Assembly: GCF_001652725.1 (NCBI RefSeq)
Contig: NZ_LWHJ01000011.1
Span: 983,233 to 1,047,232 of the forward strand
Direction of reading: 5' to 3'
From: Pedobacter psychrophilus
Lineage (GTDB): Bacteria > Bacteroidota > Bacteroidia > Sphingobacteriales > Sphingobacteriaceae
DNA: 64,000 nucleotides
Under the pieces are notes generated by a model. That model was given only the letters and a program-made list of their open reading frames with translations. It did not search any database and had not been told where the DNA came from. Shown here piece by piece: positions 36,168-44,660 of this stretch. The position numbers and the translations under genes are program-made. Positions within the stretch are counted from its first letter, which is position 1; each line of letters begins with the position of its first letter.

Positions 36168-38486
36168 ATGAAGGATTACATTATAAAAGACGAGTGGAAC
36201 ATCATCGAAGAAGGTTTTGATCCACATTTAAATAAAATATCAGAAAGTATTTTCAGTTTGGGCAACGGCCGTATGGGCCAAAGAGCAAATTTTGAGGAGA
36301 CTTATTCTGGTGAAACTTTAAGCGGAAATTACATTGCTGGCGTTTATTATCCTGATAAAACCCGTGTGGGTTGGTGGAAAAACGGCTATCCAGAATATTT
36401 TGCAAAGGTTTTGAATGCTGCTAACTGGATTGGAATTGAAGTAAAAATTGAAGATGAAATTTTAGATTTAGCAACCTCAAAAGTCACTGATTTTAAAAGG
36501 ATTTTAAATATGCAGGAAGGCTATCTAGAACGCATTTTCACCGCAGAATTACCATCAGGAAATAAAATTAAAGTAAATGCCATCCGTTTTTGCAGCATTG
36601 TTGATGATGAAGTTGGAGTCATAAATTATAGCATTACACCATTAAATTTTGATGGAAAAATTGAGTTTACATCTTATATAGATGGTGATGTAAAAAACCA
36701 AGACAGTAATTATGATGAAAAGTTTTGGGATTTTGTAAACAATGAAATTACCAATAACGAAGCTTACCTCACATTACGAACCAAGAAAACAGAATTTGAA
36801 GTTTGTACTGCTAGTTTTATTCAGCTTTTAGCTGATGAAAAAGCCATTGATTTTAATTCTGAAGCCATCAGAAAAGAAAAATTTGTGGGTCAAAAAATAG
36901 GGATTAATGCAGTTCAAAATCAAGAAATATCATTGATAAAAATTGCGGCTAATCTAACGTCTCAAAATCATCAAAAAAGCGATTTGTTAAATCATACAAA
37001 AATTATAATCGCAAAAGCATCCACTAAAGGATTTCATCAATTAAAACTAGAGCAAAAACAAGCTTGGGCTAGTAAATGGCAAGAAAGTGATATAATTATT
37101 GAAGGTGATATTGCAGCTCAACAAGCCATTCGTTTCAATATTTTCCAGCTTTTTCAAACTTATACAGGCAAAGATGATAGATTGAATATCGGCCCAAAAG
37201 GTTTTACAGGAGAAAAATATGGCGGTTCTACCTATTGGGATACAGAAGCTTATTGTGTGCCTTTTTATTTGGCAACTGCTCCGCAACAGGTCAGTAAAAA
37301 CCTATTGATTTATCGTTACAAACAATTGGATAAAGCCATTGAAAATGCTCAAAAATTAGGTTTTGATAATGGAGCTGCTTTATTTCCTATGGTTACCATG
37401 AATGGCGAAGAATGCCATAACGAGTGGGAAATTACCTTCGAGGAAATCCACAGAAATGGAGCAATCGCTTATGCAATACATAATTACATTCGATATACGG
37501 GTGATGAAAATTATTTAAATGATTACGGTTTAGAAGTTTTAATAGGAATCAGTCGGTTTTGGAAGCAACGAGTAAATTGGAGCAAAGCGCAAAACAAGTT
37601 TGTGATGCTTGGTGTAACTGGTCCAAATGAATATGAAAACAACATCAACAACAATTGGTACACCAATATTTTAGCGACTTGGTGTATGAAATATACCATA
37701 AAAGCTGCTCAAATAGTTGAAAAAAATCGACCTTCTCAATATAAAAACTTAATAGAAAAACTAAATTTTAACAAGCAAGAATTTTCTGATTGGGCTTCAA
37801 TTATCGATAATATGTATTATCCAGAAGATGCAGATAAAGGTATTTTCTTACAGCAAGATGGTTATTTGGATAAAGAACAAATTTTAGTGAAAGATTTGCC
37901 AAAATCAGAAAGACCAATTAACCAAAAATGGAGTTGGGATAGGATTTTGCGTTCTTGTTTTATCAAACAAGCCGATGTTTTGCAGGGGATTTATTTCTTT
38001 GAAGAAGATTACGATTTAGCCACTATCAAACGCAATTTCGATTTTTACGAAGCTCGAACAGTACATGAAAGCTCACTTTCTCCATGCGTACATAGCATAT
38101 TAGCAGCAAAATTAAATGATGAAGCCAAAGCTTATCAATTTTATTTGCGTACAGCCCGTTTAGATTTAGACGACTATAATAATGACACCGAGGATGGTTT
38201 GCATATCACTTCTATGGCTGGCACTTGGATGAGTATAGTTGAGGGATTTGCTGGGATGCGAGTGCGTGACAATCAATTGCATTTTAATCCATTTTTACCT
38301 AAACATTGGCAATCTTTTTCTTTTAAAATCAACTTTAGGGGTGCAAATCTTAATATTAAAATTGATGGAAAAAGCTTTCAAATAGCAGCTAATGATGATA
38401 AAGATCTCGAGATTTTTATACATGGTCAAAAGCATCAATTCAAAGGTTCTGGTATTATAGAATTACAAAATAAAGAGTTAGTTTAA
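36168..38486 (+). CDS. GH65 glycoside phosphorylase, probably maltose phosphorylase
   Basis: 772-residue cytosolic GH65 enzyme (no signal peptide) that would split maltose with phosphate into glucose and beta-glucose-1-phosphate. Family features: N-terminal beta-sandwich (SLGNGRMGQRANFEE), (alpha/alpha)6 barrel with STYWDTEAYCVPFYL, the acid Glu in VTGPNEYENNINNNWYTN, phosphate-binding ARTVHESSLSPC and the C-terminal sheet. Trehalose or kojibiose phosphorylase are alternatives within GH65, but the maltose-related neighbours favour maltose. Its stop is one base from the next GH13 start. Confidence 0.88.
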   Translation: MKDYIIKDEWNIIEEGFDPHLNKISESIFSLGNGRMGQRANFEETYSGETLSGNYIAGVYYPDKTRVGWWKNGYPEYFAKVLNAANWIGIEVKIEDEILDLATSKVTDFKRILNMQEGYLERIFTAELPSGNKIKVNAIRFCSIVDDEVGVINYSITPLNFDGKIEFTSYIDGDVKNQDSNYDEKFWDFVNNEITNNEAYLTLRTKKTEFEVCTASFIQLLADEKAIDFNSEAIRKEKFVGQKIGINAVQNQEISLIKIAANLTSQNHQKSDLLNHTKIIIAKASTKGFHQLKLEQKQAWASKWQESDIIIEGDIAAQQAIRFNIFQLFQTYTGKDDRLNIGPKGFTGEKYGGSTYWDTEAYCVPFYLATAPQQVSKNLLIYRYKQLDKAIENAQKLGFDNGAALFPMVTMNGEECHNEWEITFEEIHRNGAIAYAIHNYIRYTGDENYLNDYGLEVLIGISRFWKQRVNWSKAQNKFVMLGVTGPNEYENNINNNWYTNILATWCMKYTIKAAQIVEKNRPSQYKNLIEKLNFNKQEFSDWASIIDNMYYPEDADKGIFLQQDGYLDKEQILVKDLPKSERPINQKWSWDRILRSCFIKQADVLQGIYFFEEDYDLATIKRNFDFYEARTVHESSLSPCVHSILAAKLNDEAKAYQFYLRTARLDLDDYNNDTEDGLHITSMAGTWMSIVEGFAGMRVRDNQLHFNPFLPKHWQSFSFKINFRGANLNIKIDGKSFQIAANDDKDLEIFIHGQKHQFKGSGIIELQNKELV

Positions 38487-38487
38487 T

Positions 38488-40305
38488 ATGATTTTATCCC
38501 GATTGATAAAAATACCAGGTTTTAAATTTGTTTTATGGAACTCCAGTTTCCCTAAAACCTTATTCTCTATTTTTTTATTGTTAATGATATCAAGTTTCTC
38601 TTTTTCCCAAATTAAAACCAATAAAATGGGTAATAAAAAAATCGTGATTTACCAATTGTTACCAAGATTATTTGGCAATAAAAACGACACCAACAAAACT
38701 TATGGATCTATTGTAGAAAATGGGTCAGGAAAATTCAATGATATAAATGATAAAGCCCTAAATGGCATCAAAGAATTGAGTGCTAATTATATTTGGTACA
38801 CAGGCGTAATTGCTCATGCCAGCTTAACAGATTATACAAAATTTAGAATTCCAAATAGCGATGCAGATGTAATAAAGGGCATTGCTGGCTCCCCTTATGC
38901 CATTAGAGATTATTATGATGTAAATCCAGATTTAGCAGTTAATGTTGATAGCAGGATGCAGGAATTTCAAGATTTAATCAATCGCACCCATGCAAAAGAT
39001 TTAAAGGTAATTATTGATTTTGTGCCAAATCACGTAGCAAGAGGTTATCAATCTAACGTAAAACCAAACAATGTAAAAGATTTTGGAGAGGACGACGACA
39101 CTACAAAAAGTTTTATTCCAACAAATGATTTTTATTACCTCAACGGACAAAACTTTATTATTCCTGATATTAATAAAAAACCTAGTCTTACAGATTCTTT
39201 AAAAGATTATTTTTTTAACGAAAGCCCCGCAAAAGCTACAGGAAACAACTCTTTTAAAGCGAAACCTAATGATGATGATTGGTATGAAACCATAAAACTA
39301 AATTATGGTGTAGATTATCAAAACGGAGAGAAAGGTCATTTTCATCCAATCCCTCCAGTTTGGTTAAAAATGAGAGATATTTTAACTTATTGGGCAAATA
39401 AAGGGGTAGATGGTTTCCGTTGTGATATGGCCGAAATGGTTCCGGTAGAATTTTGGAATTGGTTAATTCCTCAGTTAAAAAATGAGCATCCACAGCTAAT
39501 TTTCATCGGCGAAGCTTATAATCCTAAAGTTTACGAACAATACTTAACAAAAGGCGGTTTCGATTATTTATATGATAAAGTTGGCTTGTACGATGGTGTC
39601 AAAAAACTCATCAGAAATCAACCAGAAGCTAACGTAAACGACATTTCTATCGCTAAAAAAAATGTTCAAAATTTTGATGAAAAAATGCTTCGCTTTTTAG
39701 AAAATCATGACGAAGAGCGAATTGCTTCCGATGGTTTTGCTGGTGATGCAAATTTAGCTTTGCCCGCTATGACCGTTAGCGCAACTTTGGGAAAAGGACC
39801 TGTTTTAATTTATTCGGGACAAGAAGTTGGCGAACCCGGTAAAGGATTAGAGGGTTTTGGTGGCGACGATAATAGAACCACCATTTTTGATTATTGGGGT
39901 GTTCCAAATCACCAAAAATGGATGAATAATGGCAAGTTTGATGGTGGTAAATTGGACAACAATGAAAAACAGATAAGAGCATATTATGTGAATCTGTTAA
40001 AAATTGTCACAACAAATGAAGGGATTTCTATCGGCGATTTTTATGAGATGCCTCAAATTCAAATCAATAATAATAGGGTTTACGCTTATTTTAGATACAC
40101 TAAAAATCAACGATTATTGATCATTTCTAATTTTAGCAGAGACCAAAATTTTGAGACCAAAATTTCTGTTCCAAAAGAGGTTTTATCATCAAATCCCTTA
40201 AAAAAAGCAATTGATTTATTAACTAATCAGGCTGTTATCTTAACGTCAGATGGTACTATAGAGATTAATATAAAACCAAATTCATCAAAAATTATCCAAT
40301 TTTAA
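38488..40305 (+). CDS. Exported GH13 alpha-amylase
   Basis: 605-residue GH13 enzyme. It has an unusually long basic N-region before the hydrophobic core TLFSIFLLLMISSFSFSQ, so export is likely with cleavage near residue 41. Catalytic segments: DFVPNHVA, nucleophile in DGFRCDMAEM, acid in FIGEAYNP and LENHDEERIA. The C-terminal beta domain ends NIKPNSSKIIQF. The product range is not predictable (alpha-amylase or oligo-glucosidase). It begins one base after GH65 and ends 10 bases before the transporter, so it is in the same operon. Confidence 0.87.
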   Translation: MILSRLIKIPGFKFVLWNSSFPKTLFSIFLLLMISSFSFSQIKTNKMGNKKIVIYQLLPRLFGNKNDTNKTYGSIVENGSGKFNDINDKALNGIKELSANYIWYTGVIAHASLTDYTKFRIPNSDADVIKGIAGSPYAIRDYYDVNPDLAVNVDSRMQEFQDLINRTHAKDLKVIIDFVPNHVARGYQSNVKPNNVKDFGEDDDTTKSFIPTNDFYYLNGQNFIIPDINKKPSLTDSLKDYFFNESPAKATGNNSFKAKPNDDDWYETIKLNYGVDYQNGEKGHFHPIPPVWLKMRDILTYWANKGVDGFRCDMAEMVPVEFWNWLIPQLKNEHPQLIFIGEAYNPKVYEQYLTKGGFDYLYDKVGLYDGVKKLIRNQPEANVNDISIAKKNVQNFDEKMLRFLENHDEERIASDGFAGDANLALPAMTVSATLGKGPVLIYSGQEVGEPGKGLEGFGGDDNRTTIFDYWGVPNHQKWMNNGKFDGGKLDNNEKQIRAYYVNLLKIVTTNEGISIGDFYEMPQIQINNNRVYAYFRYTKNQRLLIISNFSRDQNFETKISVPKEVLSSNPLKKAIDLLTNQAVILTSDGTIEINIKPNSSKIIQF

Positions 40306-40315
40306 ATCGATAAAA

Positions 40316-41692
40316 ATGAACTTAAAAACCGCCATAGAAAACCCTAAACTTTCGTTGATTCAAATCATCAACATGAGCATTGGTTTTTTCGGGATACAAT
40401 TTGGATGGGATTTGCAAAGAGCAAACATGGGGCGTATTTATGAGGGACTGGGAGCAAACGCAGATCAGGTTCCTCTTTTGTTTTTAGCAGCACCACTTAC
40501 AGGTTTATTGGTACAGCCCATCATTGGTTATATGAGCGACCGTACCTGGCATCCAAAATGGGGTAGAAGACGTCCATATTTTATGGTTGGAGCAATAATA
40601 AGCAGTATAGCTCTCATTTTTATGCCTAATAGCAGTGCATTATGGATGGCTGCAGGTTTACTTTGGGTTTTAGATGTTTTTGGAAATGTGTCAATGGAGC
40701 CTTTTAGAGCTTTCGTAACTGATAAATTGCCTGATAGTCAGGTAAATCGCGGCTTTATCATGCAAAGTATGATGATTGGTTTAGGAGGCAGTATTGCATC
40801 AGCTTTGCCATGGCTAATGAATAATGTTTTCCATTTAACCAATACCGCAGCGCAAGGGAGCATCCCAGAGAATGTAAAATTCTCATTTTATATAGGAGCT
40901 TTTTTCTTTTTCGCAGCAGTATTATGGACAGTTTTAACCACAAAAGAATATCCTCCAACTGCTCAAGAATTAGAAATTCAGAATAAAGAAGGTAAAAAAG
41001 GATTTGCAGGTGGTGCAAAAGAGATTTTCGATGCCTTAAAAAATATGCCTAAGCGGATGCAAATAGTATCATTGGTTCAGTTCTTTACCTGGCCAGGTCT
41101 ATTTTTAATGTGGTTTTATTATACAACGGCAGTCGCTGTTAATGTTTTTGGCGGTAAAGATGCAAGCGATCCTATTTATGCTGCAGGAGCTGATTTTGGA
41201 AGTTTAACACTGGCCTATTATAGTGTAATTACTTTTCTTTTTGCATTGGTTTTGCCAACAATAGCAGATAAATTGGGAAGAAAAACCACACATGCATTAT
41301 GTTTATTATGTGGTGCATTGGGTTTAATAAGCGTTGCTTGGGTAACCGATAAAAATATGCTTTATGTATGTATGACGGGCGTTGGAATTGCCTGGGCAAG
41401 TATTCTGTCTATGCCATACGCCATGTTAAGCGGTTCATTACCAAAAAATAAGATTGGTATTTATATGGGGATTTTCAATTTCTTTATTGTACTGCCAGAA
41501 ATTATGTCTTCCCTAGGTTTCGGTTGGTTAATGCGCAACGTTTTAAATAACGATCGACTTTTAGCAGTACAATTAGGGGGTGGTTTAATGATTTTAGCAG
41601 CTTTAATTTGCTATTTCTTTATTAAAGAAACTAAAAACACCAATAACCTTTTAACCACAGAATTAGAGATTGAAGAAAGAAGATCGGTTTAG
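40316..41692 (+). CDS. MFS sugar transporter, SLC45/GPH-like (maltose uptake)
   Basis: 458-residue inner-membrane carrier with about 12 hydrophobic helices. N-terminal FFGIQFGWDLQRANMGRIYE and the cytoplasmic loop YMSDRTWHPKWGRRRPY are typical of sucrose/maltose MFS symporters; DKLGRKTTHAL is the second-half loop. A central hydrophilic segment (LEIQNKEGKKGFAGGAKE) splits the halves. It probably brings maltose to the cytosolic GH65/PgmB pair. Cotranscribed with the upstream GH13. Followed by hairpin repeat copy 5. Confidence 0.87.
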   Translation: MNLKTAIENPKLSLIQIINMSIGFFGIQFGWDLQRANMGRIYEGLGANADQVPLLFLAAPLTGLLVQPIIGYMSDRTWHPKWGRRRPYFMVGAIISSIALIFMPNSSALWMAAGLLWVLDVFGNVSMEPFRAFVTDKLPDSQVNRGFIMQSMMIGLGGSIASALPWLMNNVFHLTNTAAQGSIPENVKFSFYIGAFFFFAAVLWTVLTTKEYPPTAQELEIQNKEGKKGFAGGAKEIFDALKNMPKRMQIVSLVQFFTWPGLFLMWFYYTTAVAVNVFGGKDASDPIYAAGADFGSLTLAYYSVITFLFALVLPTIADKLGRKTTHALCLLCGALGLISVAWVTDKNMLYVCMTGVGIAWASILSMPYAMLSGSLPKNKIGIYMGIFNFFIVLPEIMSSLGFGWLMRNVLNNDRLLAVQLGGGLMILAALICYFFIKETKNTNNLLTTELEIEERRSV

Positions 41693-41695
41693 GAT

Positions 41696-41772
41696 TTGGG
41701 GGTTTTAACACGCCTTACACTGTATCTTTTTTTAAAAAGAAAAAAAGGATGCCGTTTCAGTCGTTAACCCAA
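41696..41772 (-). repeat. Interspersed hairpin repeat, copy 5
   Basis: Shorter copy, starting four bases after the transporter stop: GGGGGTTTTAACACGCC at the left and CAGTCGTTAACCC at the right. Core is a run-rich hairpin (ATCTTTTTTT/AAAAAAAGGAT). Confidence 0.65.
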
Positions 41773-41889
41773 TATATAATAGACTTACGATTTTTTAAAA
41801 ATTTTAAGTCTGAGAAATTTCAGATTAGGAGTTACAGGAAATTAGACAAAAATTTAAACAAGAAAGTATTTTACCAATAAAAAACCAAC

Positions 41890-43772
41890 ATGAAAAAAAT
41901 ATTCTATTTATTCTTTATCGGCGTCATTTTATTTACTGCTTGTAAAAAAGACAGCACAGATGGTGGAGATGGAAACATAACACCAACGCCCATAGATTTG
42001 CCTGCTGGCGCAAAAGATGGAGTTGCATTTTTAAATAATGGAACATCTGCAATCATTACTTTATTTGCACCAAACAAAACATCAGTTTCTTTAATAGGCG
42101 ATTTCAATAATTGGCAAAACAACCTTAATCCAATGAAGTTGCCAAAGATGGGAAAACCTGGTTTGTACAAATTGATGGTTTAAATCCGGATATAGAATAT
42201 GCTTATCAATTTGAGATAGATGGTAAATTGCGGGTTGCCGATCCTTATTGCGAAAAAGTTTTAGACCCTGATAATGATAAATATATCAGTGCAACTACTT
42301 ATCCAAACTTAAAAGCTTATCCATCAAATAAAACCTCAGGAATTGTAAGCGTGATGCAAGCCAATCAGCCTGTTTACAATTGGAAAAACACAAATTTTAT
42401 ACGTCCAGCTAAAAACAACCTGGTGATATATGAACTTTTGGTTCGTGATTTTACTGCAGACCATAGTTACGCTTCTGTTCTAACAAAATTAGATTATCTG
42501 AAAAATTTAGGCATAAACGCCATCGAATTAATGCCAGTTGGCGAGTTTGAGGGTAATTTAAGTTGGGGATATAATCCTTCGTTTTATTTTGCGCCAGATA
42601 AATATTATGGTACAAAAGTATCGTTGAAAAACTTTATTGATGAATGCCATGGAAAAGGAATTGCCGTAATTTTAGATATGGTTTTAAATCATTCTTTCGG
42701 GCAATCGCCAATGGTACAAATGTATTTTAACAATGGTGCACCAACTGCTGAAAGTCCGTGGTTTAATACGGTTGCAAAGCATCCCTATAATGTAGGTTTT
42801 GATTTTAATCACGAAAGTGATGCTACAAAATATTTTTCTAAAAATGTGATGAAATTTTGGATGCAGCAATATAAAGTAGATGGTTTCAGGTTCGATTTAT
42901 CTAAAGGTTTTACACAACGTCAATCATCAGACGATGCAGGTTTTGCTGCTTATGATGCAGGTCGGGTTGCTACTTGGAAAGATTACCACAGTTTTATAAA
43001 CAGCATTGATAACAATAATTTTTATACCATTTTAGAGCATTTTGCCGATACAAAAGAAGAAACCGAATTGACCAATGATGGAATGATGATTTGGACAAAT
43101 CTTAATTACAATATGAACGAAGCTACCATGGGATATTTAGGAAAATCTGATTTTTCCTGGGGATTTTATACTAATCACGGCTTTTCAAAATCAGAAGGAG
43201 TGGTTTCATATATAGAAAGCCATGATGAAGAAAGGTTGAATTTTAAAAATATCACCTACGGAAATGTGAGTGGAAACTACGTGATTAAAAACAATTTAGC
43301 TACTTCATTAAAAAGGGAAGAATTGGCTGCTGCTTTCTTTTTTGCTATTCCTGGTCCAAAAATGATTTGGCAATTTGGAGAATTAGGTTACGATATTAGT
43401 ATTGATCAAAATGGCAGGACAGGCGAAAAACCAATCAAATGGGAATATTATAACGAGTCCAATAGAAAAGCACTTTATGATGTTTATGCTAAAATGGGAA
43501 CTCTTAAAAAGAATAATTCAATTTTCGCAACTTCCAATTTTACATCTAATCTAATTTCGGGTATTAAATATATTAAGTTAAATGCAACGGATAATAACGT
43601 GATTGTTGTAGGAAATTTCGATGTGGTATCGCAAAAAGCAAATATAGATTTTGGAGCTTCAGGTAATTGGGTAGATGCTTTTGGTAATGCAATTAATCTG
43701 AGTACAAACACATACGATTTAACTTTAGCACCCGGAGAATATCATGTTTACAGTAAAACCGCATTAAATTGA
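41890..43772 (+). pseudogene. GH13 amylase lipoprotein with N-terminal E-set domain, broken by a one-base frameshift
   Basis: The reading frame is interrupted near 42139-42146. Before it: lipoprotein signal MKKIFYLFFIGVILFTAC and an isoamylase-like E-set/CBM48 module (TLFAPNKTSVSLIGDFNNWQ). After it the next frame continues without a gap: DGKTWFVQIDGLNPDIEYAY, then LRVADPY and a complete GH13 barrel (VLNHSFG, DGFRFDLSKG, IESHDEER). Adding one base at MKL(A)KDG (TTGCC to TTGGCC) gives a 627-residue ORF. The GH13 acid position reads ILEHFAD. The long intact part suggests a recent mutation or a sequencing error. If functional, it is a surface amylase of this locus. Confidence 0.85.
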
Positions 43773-43882
43773 TGATTATGATGCTTAATTGTTAAAACTT
43801 TTATTAAAGTACTAATAATGTTTTTGTATTGTTGCAATTTTTTAAATGTTTTAATTACATTGCAATACACAATCTCATAAAA

Positions 43883-44419
43883 ATGGATTCGGCACTTTGG
43901 AAAGAAATTAAATCCGGGGATAAAGCAGCTTTTAAAACGGTTTATCAAAACTGTTATCAAGAGCTATATATTTTTGGTTTTAGGGTATCTGCCGATAAGG
44001 AGAAAGTTAAAGATGCCATTCATGAAATGTTTTGCGAGATATGGCAAAAACGCAATACCATAAATGAGGTAGAAAATATTAAGAGTTACCTTAAAACTTA
44101 TCTAAAAAGAAAGCTTTTAAAAGATTTAGTCAACAATCATGAAGCATATGAAGTTTCTCAATTTGATAATTTAGAAGCAGGGATACAACATTCTTACGAG
44201 TATTTATTGATTGAAAGCCAATCATCAACTTTAAAAAAAGAAAAAATTTACAGAGCCTTAAATCATCTTACCTCTTCGCAAAGAGAGATTATACAATTAA
44301 AATTTTATGATGGTTTAAATTACGAACAGATTGCAGTACTGTTAAACTTAAAGACCAGAACCGTTTATAATCATGTTTATGAAGCTTTGGTGACTTTAAA
44401 AAGAATTCTAAAAAATTAG
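43883..44419 (+). CDS. ECF sigma-70 family RNA polymerase sigma factor
   Basis: 178-residue sigma factor. Start chosen is ATG at 43883 (MDSALWKEIKSGDKAAF), the usual beginning in Bacteroidota ECF sigmas; the upstream ATG adds an unlikely extension. Region 2 includes VKDAIHEMFCEIWQKR and NIKSYLKTYLKRKLL; region 4 is LTSSQREIIQLKFYDGLNYE followed by VYNHVYEALVTLKR. It probably controls the SusCD locus downstream, restrained by the FecR protein. Unusually, a T9SS protein gene separates it from fecR. Three hairpins follow its stop. Confidence 0.87.
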   Translation: MDSALWKEIKSGDKAAFKTVYQNCYQELYIFGFRVSADKEKVKDAIHEMFCEIWQKRNTINEVENIKSYLKTYLKRKLLKDLVNNHEAYEVSQFDNLEAGIQHSYEYLLIESQSSTLKKEKIYRALNHLTSSQREIIQLKFYDGLNYEQIAVLLNLKTRTVYNHVYEALVTLKRILKN

Positions 44420-44531
44420 AAAAGCAAATTCCTGTGCTTTTCCGTTAATCCTGTCCCGCTTTCTATACCAACTTTTATTAAAGAAGAAAAATCTTTAATA
44501 AAAAAGCCTAAACAAAACCTCAAGCAGGTTT
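44419..44531 (+). repeat. Cluster of three hairpins downstream of the sigma gene
   Basis: GAAAAGCA/TGCTTTTC (44419-44442), a perfect 12-bp stem TTTTATTAAAGA/TCTTTAATAAAA (44473-44503), and AAACCT/AGGTTT (44515-44531). None has a convincing T-run on the plus strand. The 241-base gap shows no gene. Confidence 0.45.
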
Positions 44532-44660
44532 ATAACACTTCATTCTGTGCTAAAAATTTAAAATGTTTACTGTTTGTAAAAAAAAGTTAAAAATATCTGG
44601 TAAAAATCTACTTTTTAACGCACTGTTATTAAAACGTTAACAAAACATAAAATTATCGGT

